64,000 nucleotides of DNA from Aplidium turbinatum (taxonomy: Eukaryota; Chordata; Ascidiacea; Aplousobranchia; Polyclinidae), in contig OU964921.1 in assembly GCA_918807975.1 (NCBI GenBank), positions 14,169,498-14,233,497 of the forward strand. Direction: 5' to 3'. The translations under genes and the position numbers were made by a program. The notes beneath the pieces were generated by a model, which was not told the origin of the DNA, did no database searches, and saw only the letters and a program-made list of their open reading frames with translations. Below are positions 22,287-35,754 of this stretch, piece after piece. Every line of letters starts with the position of its first letter. The stretch's first letter is position 1.

Positions 22287-22295
22287 TCCTTATTC

Positions 22296-23414
22296 TATCA
22301 GAATTCTATCAGATTCTATCAGAATAAGAACCTTCTGATGAAACTCCTTTAGTTTAGGTGAAACAGGATGTCAAGGGTTTAGAAACTTTAGATAGTAATA
22401 ACTATACTATACTTACTAATCTAAAGTAACTACAGCAATACGGTACCGGTATAACATATGGTACGGTACCGTATATATAGGCTACCGGTAAGGCAACCTA
22501 CAATGCCACATATAAAATATGCCTGTCTCTTTAGTGCCTGATGCAAATAAATTTAATAAAAAAATAAGGTGTACCATAGATCAGTGTATAAAGTTTACCA
22601 CCATTTCTAGGCCACATAAGCAAAGGTTGAGGCTATTGTCACAGCAAAAAGTTCACCAAAGCAGGTCTCTAGAAATTGGTTCGATCTGTAGTCACTTACT
22701 AGTAATAGAAATAACCCTTAGGCAGGCCAAGCACTACACTAGTTCAATTAATTTTGAGCACAAATAACTTGATACCGTACTTGGGATTAAGTAATCACTA
22801 TTTGGTAAGTAAATCTCGACGTTCTGAAAAATCTGATTGACAATGTTGCCACTCTCTTGTTATGGAAAAGTACTAGATTTGACTGAAAAAAACACTAGAT
22901 TCACAAAAAAAACACTAGCATAATAAATACGCGATCATTTACTTGCAAAATGTACAAAAATGACAGCCAATGGCGTTAGCGAGTGTTAAAAGTCCTTAAA
23001 AGTTCAAAATAACACTAAATTTATTTAAAAGAAGGAAATTTCCTTGAAAGTGAGAGCTCTGAAGTTGATACAAATTTCAGATGTGCGTTGTGTCTGTAAT
23101 AGAGTCACAAGGCATGCCATGTGAATCGCAGGACTTTGTTTTACGTTGTTTTATCTTTTGTGCGGAGCTTTGTCTGTAAAACTTAATGTGCACAAATAAC
23201 CTGTTTGGATAAGGCCCTTGTGTTTTACCTTCAAAGCCCGAGTGGAAAGGTTGCAGGAGCAAAATAAAATGGTTCCTCGTCTTTTACCTTTATAATCCAC
23301 AGCCGAAATGTAAGCGACTAAGCGTACCATAAGGTGAGGCTACTTTGAACACTTTTCACAGTTCTTTACGTGTATTTTTTACAGTATTTATGCTAAATAT
23401 CTCAAATTTGATCA
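22296..23414. other. Spacer without a supported gene
   Basis: AT-rich. Repeated aaaaacactag(a) motifs near 22880-22920 and again at 23835-23905 bracket this stretch and the following SINE. The small open frames here have no recognisable similarity. Confidence 0.3.
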
Positions 23415-23420
23415 TCATTG

Positions 23421-23720
23421 GGTGCAACATCGATAGCTCAGTGGTTACGCGCCGGGCTCAAGATCACACGGCGCTGGTTCGACTCTCGGGGTGTGCGTTT
23501 GAGCAACGCATTTCAGGACTGCTCTCCATTCAGCGGCACCTAGTGAATGGAATAATTTCTCGGCAACAAGACTTCAACAATCGGAAAACTTCACTCTGCC
23601 AATCTCGGTAACCGGCCCTGCGTCAAGTGCCTCTACAAGTATGCGAACAAGTACCAGGAATAACCTATCAAGGCTTTGTCAGTCCGAGGATAAAGATTCA
23701 AAAGCAAACCAACCAAACAC
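23421..23720 (+). mobile_element. tRNA-derived SINE, second family
   Basis: The head reads ATCGATAGCTCAGTGGTTACGC (A box) with B box GGTTCGACTCT (about 23476-23486). The body contains ttcactctgccaatctcgg and taacctatcaaggc, and the tail is ggataaagattcaaaagcaaaccaaccaaac. TCATTG flanks both sides (23415-23420, 23721-23726), a short target duplication. A 3' fragment of the same family lies at 62413-62570. Confidence 0.75.
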
Positions 23721-23907
23721 TCATTGTCCACTATGAAAAATACTACAAACACATTGATGCAGCCAAACAAAACAATAGGTAGGGCTACTTTGAACACTGT
23801 TCAAAGTTATGCACACCAACATAGCGCTAAATCGCTAAAAAAAACACTAGATAGCGAAAAAAAAAACACTAGAACACTAGATGCAACCCAAAAACACTAG
23901 ATCTAGT

Positions 23908-24750
23908 TGGCCACAGCGGTAAACCATAATCTCTTCGTGGGAAAATTGTAACATAAAGTTCCCGGATCCGTTTGTCTGTATGTAATGACCAAAAAGAAAC
24001 ACTCTTTTGAAACCGTCTATTCAAAAAGTGTATTCCTGTAAAATTAGCCCGCGGCTATCGAAAATGGGGTGCAACGCGATACACCACTAAAACTTGTCAC
24101 TACAATCCAAACTACTTAGATAAAGACGGATATTTCGTCCAGCTGGCAAGCACCAAGCAAACAGTTAAATATGCGACCAACCTTCGAATCAACAATTTTA
24201 AAATAACGAGAATAGATTTCAATATCTCAAACGCATAACTTTCATACTGTGACGTAATAATGATAATCATTATGAAGCCATCCTCAACAGGTGTTCAAAG
24301 GTGGTGATGCAATGTTTCATCAGGTCTTACGAACGATGGTGCAATCTTGCACCATTTTTTAGAAACTTCCATGACGTAAGATTCAGTAGACCTGAACGGT
24401 TTTGTATGACGTTTGATTTGTACAGAGATTGGCCGTAACATTGCGGCCCCTAGTTATGACAGTCTAACATATGGCATAACTAAAAAAGAATTTAAGGACA
24501 ATTGTGAGCCAATGAATAAAAACACACGATACACAAATTGTTTGAATCACTCACGTTTAAGTTAATACGCAAATACAAAGGGCATGCAAAGAATGAACAA
24601 CAATAAGAATAATACACGACGATACATGAAATTGGTACCATAGGTACACGCAAAAATGACGCTATATACAATGGTTTCGATGATAACCGACCGTTCCGGG
24701 CTCAGACAAGTGTCGGCCACCGCAGACAAAACCAGGCTCAAACCCTAACA
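23908..24750 (-). repeat. LTR of BEL/Pao family 1, minus-strand copy
   Basis: On the minus strand it begins TGTTAGGGTTTGAGCCTGG and ends ACCGCTGTGGCCA. It matches the plus-strand LTR at 39412-40262 along its whole length by eye, with scattered differences. Further partial copies are at 40416-40947 and 60102-60351, so this is a dispersed family. Confidence 0.85.
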
Positions 24751-27700
24751 CTTAGGTGTTCTTTACGGTGGCGAGGCACGAAATATCCCTCAACACGTAG
24801 TCTACTTTCACTTTCCCCGTACTCTCATCATAGTTGCAGACGGCAACTTTAGCTCTCCGAACCACAAGCTTCCCTTTCCTAATTTGTGGGACCACCTCAT
24901 GCACCCTCCCAAGTTGATACTTCCCACGTTTACCAATGTCTTGGATAGAACCTACCACTACAAGTTGACCGGGCTCCAAATTCTCGGCCATTTTTAACCA
25001 TTTTTCCGCCCTGAAGCCCTGGCAAGTAAAAATCTATCCATTTACTCCAAAACTGCTGAGAAAGTGACAAATTGAACCGATAATCCCTTCTTAGTTGGTC
25101 ACGATCATGTGGTTGCCCAACAGCACAGTATGGGTCTAAGTATGGGGTCAAAAGTGTGGCAGGGGTGATGACAGTAAAATCCCTAGGGTCGTCACTCAAA
25201 GGTACCAAAGGGCGTTCGTTCACGATCCGAACGGCACTGCTTGTGTAGGCTACGTAAGCAGTTCAATAAACTGGGCTTACGAATTGAAGAGTCCAAAATG
25301 TGAAAAAATGCAATTTTAAATTGTTTTACCATTGCTTCCCAAGCGCCACCTTGCGCTGGAGCATACGGAGGTATAAATTCCCAGTTTATCTGCTTCTGTC
25401 TCAGGGCGTTGTGAAATTCAGCTGATTTTATCAACTCGGGTAACTTCTTAGATGCCGCTTGAAAGGTGCTTCCATTATCGGAATAGACAGTATTAACCTG
25501 CCCACGTAAATCTGTAAACCTAGTAAAGGCAAGTAAAAAATCGCTCACCGACAATGACGTAACCAACTCAACATGAATAGCGCGAGATGCCATACATGTG
25601 AACAAGAGTCCCCAAGCTTTTTTGTGACTTCTAATTTCAACAAAAGTTAAAGGTCCAAGATAGTCTAAGCCGCAATCAAAAAAGGGTTTCCTATGCGCAG
25701 TTGTGCGAGACAAAGGTAAATCAGACATGAGCTGCCTTATAGGCCGCGCTTTCTCAATCGCGCATACACCACAGTCATTAAGATACCTCTTCACGGAGGC
25801 ATTACCATTAGCGATCCAAAACTTCTGTCGCGTAGACAACAAAGTGTGCTGTACTCCACAGTGCGCATTTCGCTTATGATGCGACAGTACAACAAGCCCA
25901 GTGAAGGGGTGTTTCGAAGGCAAAACGATCGGATGCTTTGCTTCTAGAGAGATCTCGGGAGAATTACTTAAGCGCCCTTCAATGCGGATTACACCAGCGT
26001 CATCTACACAAGGTCTGTACTTTTTAAGTGAACGCAATTCTTTCAAGCGTTTCTTCTCATGTTGCGAAGCGCCAACACTACCCCGCTTTATCACTTCTTT
26101 AAGGGCATCCGGCGATCGCTTGTTCATTAAATGTACTACATCGCCATACACGCTCTTCTGAACAAACTTCACAGTCAACTCCAAAGCATTCTTAAGATAA
26201 GACGCGTCCAGTTTTGGCTTCACAAAGCCACGCTTTCTCGTTTTACAGTACAAAAATTCAACAAAGGCGACCAAATAAGCGATTCTCTTTTTCATAACAT
26301 ACAAAGAATGTGCGGCCTCGATCAATTTGTGAAGGCCACCCTGTCCAACGTCAAGCGACTCCTCTTCGTCACGAAGATATAGGTTATGGACAGGTACTGA
26401 AGTGGCATTCCCTACAAATGAAATTTCCTCACACTGGTAGAGAAGACTAGAACCATTTAACCACAACTCTCGAAATTCTTTCTTTGTAATAAGATTTGGC
26501 CTTGTGCCAACATCAGCTGAGTTCATACCGGTAGGGCAAAACGCCAATCCTGCGATCCAGACAACAATAAAATATGCTCAACTCGACGCGTGATGAACTT
26601 ATTCAAACGTAGGCTAAATCAGGGTTTTTAACCCACTGCAACACAGTCCGAGAATCACACCAAAAATATTTAATGCAGTCAGGCATCTTCAATGCCTCGT
26701 AGGCCTGCTTCACGAGTCTTGCAATATTCAAAGCGGCAACAAGCTCTTTCCTATAGCTATCGGCCAAGAAAAATGATTTTTTACAACAATGGTAGATTTA
26801 CCCAAAACGAAAGACACACTAGGAACTCCATTAACCAATCTACGCAAGTAAACAACAGAAGAGAAAGCTTGATTCGAAGCATCACTAAACCCATGTAATT
26901 GATATGAAACAACATCATCCTGACTACACACACCAGAGTTTGCAAAATACCATCTCGGTAACGAAAAATCCTTAAGCAGGTCCAAAGAGCGAAGCCACGA
27001 CTCCCACTCTTTAACAAAGCTATCAGGGACCTCGGTGTCCCAATCAAACTTGTCTATCGCCAATTGCTGAAGTATCAGGCGTGCTTTTAGAAAAAAATGG
27101 CGCTCCAAAGCCTAGCGGGTCAAAATTTTGTCCAAGCTGACTGAGCGTACTTCGGCGCATGTGTTTAGCTAAGGGCTTTAAGGAACATGCGATACGCATC
27201 TCGTCAGACTCGGTTTGTCACACACAACCCAATGTCTTCGCTGATGGCAAAGTCATATTTTCAGTCTGAAAGTCAACATCACGAATCAAAGGTGAGAGCA
27301 TCTCATTATCCAAATTTGACAAGACAATCATAGCCTCCTTGTTAGCACTCCACTTAACAAGTTTAAACCCACGGCTATCAAACAAAGCAATTGATTCATG
27401 AGTGATTTGCTGAGCTTCCTCTAAGCTATCAGCCGAAAATATAAAATCATCCATGTAGGCTACATATTATCTGCAATATTGCAGAGAGTTAGTTCACCAG
27501 CACCGCTGGGATTCTGCTCGATCATTTTCTTTATAGCCAAGCAAGCGATATATGGGCTACTCTTTATTCCCCAAGGGTGTACACAAAAACGAAAGGGTAC
27601 CATTCTACCACTCTCAAGGTCATCATCTTCAAACCACAATATACGAAACAAATCCCTTTGCGACTCAGATAACTTTACTTGAAAGAAGCATTTAGTCACA

Positions 27701-30700
27701 TCAGCCATGAGACCAAATCTACCAAACCGAAATCTAGCCAAGACATCTACCAGAGGGTTTAACAAGTCAGGACCCGAAAACATTACATCATTAACACAAG
27801 TTCCTCAAAAGTCAGACTTGCCATCGTAAACGATACGCTTTTTTAATTGTGACGTTACAAAGTATGGTAAATACCACTCAAATCCCTTGACATTTTCTGC
27901 TTCACCAGCACGCTCAATATAACCATTAGATTTAAGATCTTTCATGGTGTCAGTAAGGAAATCACGAAGTTCAGGTTGTTTTAAAGCCTTCTTCCTTAAA
28001 GCAGCAGCTCTATCTGACGCCAACACAAAATTGTTAGGTAAATCAATATCTTCCTTCAACGGTACAGGTATCTCAAATCGACCATCTTTCAACTCAATAT
28101 TCGGTTCAACAAGTTCTCTAGCCAAAATGTCATTGCGAGACAATTCACAGGTTTCATTTTGCAAGGTCAAATCCTGAATGACTTTATTCAGGTCTGCTAT
28201 TTCCATATCACGAGACTCAATTTTACGCTGAAAGCCAGAGATGACATCTGACTCTGAAGACGTCTGCACTTTGCACACGTTAGCAACGCTTTCATCTAAG
28301 GGTGACTTACCACCACAAGCCAACCAACCGAGAGGAGTGAGTAAAGCATGTGGTTCACTACGATTTTCACCAACACGCTCTTCTTTAGCTCACATCAAAT
28401 AAGCGTTGTCGTTACCAATCAGTACATCTACAGTACTACAATCATTCAAATGAAACATATGCACGTCATGAAAATGACGAAAACCACTTACATCCTGCTT
28501 ATGCGGTAAAGTTTTAACATCGTCAGCACAAGTTGGGTTAACCACCGAAGTTATATCACAAAACAGTTCATCTGTCTCTAACGACTGGATGTTGAGTTTA
28601 ACAAGGTTAGCACAAATAGGTTTCTGACCAGCCAGAGTATCCATTTTAAACGACTCTTTATCATACGGTTTAAGGCCAATTTCACACACCAAATCACTCG
28701 AAACAAACGTCAACTGCGAACCAGGATCATGCTGACAATACACCAACTTCGATTTGCCAGTCATTGGATTCAAAACACGAGCAGCAGTAACGCGGTTAAA
28801 CGCTGTTTTAACATTTCCAATCTTACCTTTACGCACAGGAACTCTGACACCAGCATCATCTTTGCCGATCGAATCCAGACAATCACGTGACGTCACATAA
28901 AAATCATGCAGAAGAAAATAGTGTTTCCTATCGTTGTTAGGCCCACACTTACGACAGTTATTTGCATGAACGCAATCCCTAACCATATGCTGGCGCAAAC
29001 AATTCAAGCATTTGCCAGCTTTCACAATAACATCTCTCCGATCTTTAGGTGTCAAGCGCAAAAATTCTTTACAATTAGACAAAAAATGATATTCAACTTG
29101 ACCCCATGACAAACAATAAATACATGCCGGTTGGTCCTTACGTCTGGCCACCGCGCGGTGCGCCAACAGCAGTCGAGTACTGCGAACTCCCTGACATGAC
29201 ATTATCATGGGGTTTTACTGACGTCTGCTTAACCGGACATGAAGGCAATTTTCCTTTGCCAAACTTTTTAAATTGCTGCGACTCACCAGAATCGCCCATT
29301 AGCATAATGCTAAAATCAGTCGACTTGCGCGTGTCCTCCCGTACTACAAAATCGAACAAACTCTGAAAAGTAGGTTCATCAGTGCTACCTTACTGATCAC
29401 CTAAAAAGTCAAGATAACGCTGCTTAGCGTCAAACGGGAGTCGCTTAGCCAAATCCAAAACAAAGCGTCCTTCCAATTTATCACGCTGACCATAAGCTTG
29501 CGCGTAAAGCAGACACTGCGACAATTCATCTTTAAACTCTTTCAAATCACTGGAAGAGATCGAAGTTAATTTGCTACCATAGCGATACTTTCTAATTTCT
29601 GGTTCGGCGAAAAGACCTCCACGAACCCCAAAACGTTGGGACAAGCGAGCTAACGACATTTCTATCCTGTCTTCCTCTGACAAGCCAGGAGTGTCAAAAA
29701 CCAAATTAGCAATCGTTTGCGCAGCTGTTTTAACACAAGCTGCTTGTAACAAAGTCAAACGAGTTCCTTTAAAGGGCGAAGCTGCCATCAAGGCCGTAAC
29801 ACGATTTTTAAAGAAGATAAATGGCATATTATTACCATCGTAACCAATCAAGGCCGCCTTATCGAAAAACGTCCTACTATTTTGGTATTCAAAAAAGCAA
29901 TCCTGCTGCTGAGAACTCGATTTAGCGGGAGAAGACAAGCTATATCCCTTAAGGGGTTGAGGGGGCTCAGTCACATGCACAGCCCGATCACGATCCTCAC
30001 ACACGTTAAAATCAGGAGACGCGATACGCCTCTCACAATCACGCAAATTACGTGTAGCTGGGCGATCAAAAACTAGCGGCGCAGAAAACTGTGAAAGGGG
30101 CAAAGCATTACTGCTAATGGCGGCCCCGTGACCTGCACGCTCTGGGGGAGGAGTTCGGTTATAATTCGCAGGCCTTGGCTCTACAGCATTCGGAAGACCC
30201 TTAGCCGCGGCCCCGAGACCTCCTGAAACAGCTGGAAAACATGTGGATTGCCCTGGTTCACTCACGGATTGAACAGGCGTCTGGAAAAGGTTATGTAAAT
30301 TATACTGCGATTGATGTTCATTTCTGGAATGGCTAGAAGAGCCCTTCTTAGAACTACGCCGGGAGCCCAACTCTGAACTATATTCAGCTAAGACTAACTC
30401 TTTGCGTTGTTCAGCCCTCAACTGAGCGTCTTTGAGTGCGAACTCAGCAGCTCTAGCTTCGGCTTTAGCGACGGCCTCAGCAGCTCTCGCTTCGGCATCA
30501 GCTCTCGCGGCGGCCTCTGCTCGTACGGCCTCAGCAGTTCTCGCGGCGGCCTCAGCTCTCGCTTCGGCCTCAGCTCTCGCGGCAGCCTCAGCTCGTATGG
30601 CCTCAGCAGCTCTCGCGGTGGCCTCAGCAGCTCTCGCGGCGGCCTCAGCTCTCGCGGCAGCCTCAGCTCTCGCGATGGCCTTGGATGGCCTTCGCGCGGA

Positions 30701-30715
30701 TGGCCTTGGATGGAT
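23908..30715 (-). mobile_element. BEL/Pao LTR retroelement fossil, copy 1
   Basis: Parts in element order, read leftward: gag-related region with an Ala/Glu/Arg-rich coiled coil (about 30.7-29.4 kb), CCHC knuckles (about 29.0 kb), aspartic-protease region (about 28.7-28.4 kb), reverse transcriptase and RNase H region (about 28.3-26.7 kb), integrase region (about 26.5-24.8 kb), then the LTR. The order and the integrase 'CMASRAIHVE' motif identify BEL/Pao. The element is broken, with several breaks, and carries a recognised LTR only at its outer end. It is closely similar to copy 2, and both look moderately old. Confidence 0.85.
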
Positions 30716-33700
30716 GATTTTTTAATTGTTAAATTTAGCCCCAACATTTAATATGTCTACACTCGGTGGCGACAGGGACTCGGCCGCCGTCGACTCGACT
30801 GAGTTTAAGCCTGATGATGTTCTTTGCGGTCGGGCAGGCCATTCCGGGGAGGGACCCAGTAACGATGAGGCTAAGTCAGTTCGAGAGGCCCGGCATCTTA
30901 GAAGGGATATTTTGACTCAAATTGGGGAACTTTCTGTAGCCCTAGGTTCTTTGGGTGATAAGCAAGAATTGTTAATTTTTAGATCTAATTTATCTACTTT
31001 AGAAAAGGAATTACGGCATTTCCATGCTTTTTTGAATAAAATTTTTAACTCTGCAATTTTGGCAGAACTTCGTGATAGGGTAGATCCCGAATTTAACTCG
31101 TTGAAAAATAACTTCGAACAAAAAGTAAGTGAGTTCTCAGATATGTTGGATGCTGACATACATCCTGAGGATAGCGCCTCAAATGTAAGCACTAGGATGT
31201 CTAGGAGTTCGTCTCGGATAGTTGCACAAATTAACTTACAGCTAAGACGAGAGGAGCTCCAGGTACAAGCTGAGGCCGAAGCAAGAGCTGCTGAGGCCAT
31301 GGCGAGAGCTGAGGCCGAAGCGAGAGCTGCTGAGGCCGACGCGAAAGCTGCTGAGGCCGCCGCCAGAGCTGAGGCCATACGAGCTGAGGCTGCCGCGAGA
31401 GCTGAGGCCGAAGCGAGAGCTGCTGAGTTCGCACTCAAAGACGCTCAGTTGAGGGCTGAACAACGTAAGGAGATAGCTTTAGCTGAATATCGATCAGATG
31501 TGGGCTCCCGGCGTAGCTCTAAGAAGGGCTTTTTTAGCCATTCCAGAAATGAACATCAATCACAGTTTAATTTACATAACTTTTTCCAGACGCCTGTTTA
31601 ATTTGTAAGTGGACCAGTGCAATCCACACATTTTCCAGCTGTTTCAAGAGGTCTCGGGGCCGCGGCTAAGGGACTTCCGAAGGCTGTTGAGCCAAGGCCT
31701 GCGAATTATAACCGAACTCCTCCCCCAGAGCGTGCAGGTCACGGGGCCGCCATTAGCAGTAATGCTTTGCCCCTTTCACAGTTTTCTGCGCCGCTAGTTT
31801 TTGATCGCCCAGCTACACGTAATTTGGGTGGTTGTGAGAGGCGTATCGCGTCTCCTGATTTTAACGTGTGTGAGGATCATGATCGGGGTGTGCATGTGAC
31901 TGAGCCCCCTCACCTTCTTAAGGGATATAGCTTGTCTTCTCCCGCTAAATCGAGTTCTCAACAGCAGGATTGCATTTTTGAATACCAAAATAGTAGGACG
32001 TTTTTCGATAAGGCGGCCTTGATTGGTTACGATGGTAATAATATGCCATTTATCTTCTTTAAAAATCGTGTTACGGCCTTGATGGCAGCTTCGCCCTTTA
32101 AAGGAACTCGTTTGACTTTGTTACAAGCAGCTTGTGTTAAAACAGCTGCGCAAACGATTGCTAATTTGGTTTTTGACACTCCTGGCTTGTCAGAGGAAGA
32201 CAGGATAGAAATGTCGTTAGCTCGCTTGTCCCAACGTTTTGGGGTTCGTAGAGGTCTTTTTTCAGAACCAGAAATTAGAAAGTATCGCTATGGGAGCAAA
32301 TTGACTTCTATCTCTTCCAGTGATTTGAAAGAGTTTAAAGATGAATTGTCGCAGTGTTTGCTTTACGCGCAAGCTTATGGTCAGCGTGATAAATTAGAAG
32401 GACGTTTTGTTTTGGATTTGGCTAAGCGACTCCCGTTTGACGCTAAGCAGCGTTATCTTGACTTTTTAGGTGATCAGTATGGTAGCACTGATGAACCTAC
32501 TTTTCAGAATTTGTTTGAATTTGTAGTACGTGAGGAAACGCGCAAGTCGACTGATTTTAGCATTATGCTAATGTGCGATTCTGGTGAGTCGCAGCATTTT
32601 AAAAAGTTTGGCAAAGGAAAATTGCCTTCATGTCCGGTTAGGCAGACGTCAGTAAAACCCCATGATAATGTGATTTCAGGGAGTTCGCAGTACTCGACTG
32701 CTGTTGGCGCACCGCGCGGTGGTGTGACCAGACGTAGTGACATACCGGCATGTTTTTATTGTTCGTCACGTGGTCAAGTTGAATATCATTTTTTGTCTAA
32801 TTGTAAAGAATTTTTGCGCTTGACACCTAAAGATCGGAGAGATGTTATTGTGAAAGCTGGCAAATGCTTGAATTGTTTGCGCCAGCATATGGTTAGGGAT
32901 TGCGTTCATGCAAACAACTGTCGTAAGTGTGGCCCTAACAACGATAGGAAACACTATTTTCTTCTGCATGATTTTCACGTGATTCTCTGGATTCGATCGG
33001 CACAGATGATGCTGGTGCCAGAGTTCCTGTGCGTAATGTTAAGATTGGAAATGTTAAAGCAGCTTTTAACCGCGTTACTGCTGCTCGTGTTTTGAATCCA
33101 ATGACTGGCAAATCGAAGTTGGTGTATTGTCAGCATGATCCTGGTTCGCAGTTGACGTTCGTTTCGAGTGATTTGGTGTGTGAACTTGATCTTAAACCGT
33201 ACGATAAAGCGTCGTTTAAAATGGATACCCTGGCTGGTCAGAAACCTACTTGTGCTGACCTTGTCAAACTCAACATCCAGTCGTTAGAGACAGATGAACT
33301 GTTTTGTGATATAACTTCGGTGGTTAACCCAGCTTGGGCTGACGATGTTAAAACTTTACCGCATAAACAAGATTTAAATGGTTTCCGTCATTTTCATGAC
33401 GTGAATATGTTTCATTTGAATGATTGTAGTACTGTAGATGTACTGATTGGCAACGACAACGCTTATTTGATGTGTGCAAAAGAAGAGCGTGTTGGTGAAA
33501 ATCGTAGTGAACCAGATGCTTTACTCACTCCTCTGGGCTGGGTGGCTTGTGGTGGTAAGTCACCCTTAGATGAAAGCGTTGCTAACGTGTGCAGAGTGGA
33601 GACGTCTTCAGAGTCGGATGTCATCTCGGGCTTTCAGCGTAAAATTGAGTCTCGCGATATGGAAATAGCAGACCTGAATAAAGTCATTCAGGATTTGACC

Positions 33701-34374
33701 TTGCAAAATGAAACCTGTGAATTGTCTCGCAATGACATTTTGGCTAGGGAACTTGTTAAACCGAATATTGAGTTGAAAGGTGGTCGATTTGAGATACCTG
33801 TTCCGTTGAAGGAAGATATTGATCTACCTAACAATTTTGTGTTGGCGTCAGATAGAGCTGCTGCTTTAAGAAAGAAAGCTTTAAAACAACCTGAACTTCG
33901 TGATTTCCTTACTGACACCATGAAAGATCTTAAATCTAATCGGTAAAGATGATGCTGGTGCCAGAGTTCCTGTGCGTAATGTTAAGATTGGAAATGTTAA
34001 AGCAGCTTTTAACCGTGTTACTGCTGCTCGTGTTTTGAATCCAATGACTGGCAAATCGAAGTTGGTGTATTGTCAGCATGATCCTGGTTTGCAGTTGACC
34101 TTTGTTTCGAGTGACTTGGTGTGCGAACTTGGTCTTAAACCGTATGATAAAACGTCGTTTGAAATGGATACTCTGGCTGGTCAGAAACCTACTTGTGCTA
34201 ACCTTGTTAAACTCAACATTCAGTCGTTAGAGACAGATGAACTGTTTTGTGATATAACCTCGGTGGTTAACCCAACTTGAGCTGACGATGTTAAAACTTT
34301 GCCGCATCAGCAGGATTTAAGTGGTTTTCGTCATTTTCATGACGTGAATATGTTTCATTTGAATGATTGTAGTA

Positions 34375-35745
34375 GGGGGAGACTCAGGTAAGTTGGCCCA
34401 GTAGGCAAGTTGGCCCACTCTAAATAATTTTTTAACTAAAATAGTTATTGTTACGTATCGTACGCATACTGAGAAAGTGCTGTTGAAACTATCTTATCAC
34501 CAGGTTGGGAGGCTCTAGCAAGCAGTATAAACATGTGAGCACGATTTTTGTATGAAAAATTATGATTTTTGAAATTTTTGGATTTTAGAATTTTTTAGAT
34601 GTCGAGTGATTTTTTTCTTACTATATAAGAAAGGTTATTATTTAGTGAGTGCAGCGCTAGAGTGGTTATTAAGGCTCACTTTGACTGTGAAACCGTTGTT
34701 AGAAGCTCGATAGTTTGACATAAATTTTAGTTTTTGCAATGTGGTTGCCATGCAGGGAAGTTGGCCCATTTCGTGGGTGGGTACGTTGGCCACCATGGCC
34801 AACTTGCCTTCATGAGGTATTACATAGAATGATAATAATTGACTAATTAATACGATGACTTATTTTTGCAAGATTGAAGTAGCCTATCATCAAGTATCCA
34901 AAGTAAGTAAATCGCGGCTTTACATCAGCATTAAGCGATCAATAACAATAATACACTTCCTAACATCGTTTTTATGCCACAAATTATTCCTAACCCATAT
35001 GGTAATAATAGTAGGCTAAGTAGCCTAATCAAGAAAACCAATCGCGGAAATGTGTATCAACCACTTCTCAAGCGACGGTCTAAAACGTACCTCGTTTCGG
35101 AGATACATTAAAAAATGTTCCGATATTGGTACCCATGCAAAAATGGGGTTTGTAGCCTATTGCAAACAAGGTCCCACCTATCAGTATCGTTAAGGTGACC
35201 AGATCGTTAGGAATAAAGGCATGCCGTTCCAACTACATGATGTTTGATACAACCTTTGTTATTTTCGAAAGCTTATTTGGTGTAGGCTACTCATGTAAAA
35301 AAAGTTTACTGAGGTAAAATACAGCATTATAGCCTAATAGTAGATTTTATTATAAACCATACATGAATGCATACATAGAATAATTTATGTACGGTATGTA
35401 TGCCTCTATAAAACCAAGAAATAATTAGAAAGAAAATCAAATTGGGGAGAAAGAGAACTTTTCCACTGTTTAATATACCGTAGATGGACATGTTTCCCAC
35501 GTGGCCAACTTACCTTCCATGGTGGGCCAAATTACCCGCACATGAAGGCAAGATGGTCCATTTTATTTTTTTCGGAAAACTTGAAAAATTATATACCTAA
35601 GAATGTTTGTTTGATGCAAGAATATGTCCACTTTTAGAGTGATGAATTCTCTACTCTTCAATAGCATTCGCTTTAACATATGTTTTGTTATCAGCTCACA
35701 AATTCAAATTTTCATTTTGCTGGGCCAACTTACCCGAGTCTCCCC
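34375..35745. mobile_element. TA-flanked inverted-repeat DNA element (GGGGAGACTC ends)
   Basis: The left end reads GGGGGAGACTCAGGTAAGTTG and the right end is the inverse CAACTTACCCGAGTCTCCCC. Copies of 'agttggccca' and 'ccaacttgcc/ccaacttacc' recur inside (34740-34810, 35500-35550). TA lies immediately outside both ends (34373-34374, 35746-35747), the duplication made by Tc1/mariner-type and some other superfamilies. No transposase was recognised, so it is non-autonomous. It landed in the target duplication of the neighbouring LINE, so it came later. Confidence 0.75.
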
Positions 35746-35754
35746 TACTGTAGA

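Noticed and set aside
30418-30751. Several overlapping Ser/Ala/Arg-rich frames on both strands
   Set aside because: They are shadows of the BEL gag coiled-coil repeat read in other frames.
35624-35754. Start codon for the LINE RT frame
   Set aside because: These codons lie in the neighbouring TA-flanked element and the target duplication; the LINE begins at 35755 and is 5'-truncated.
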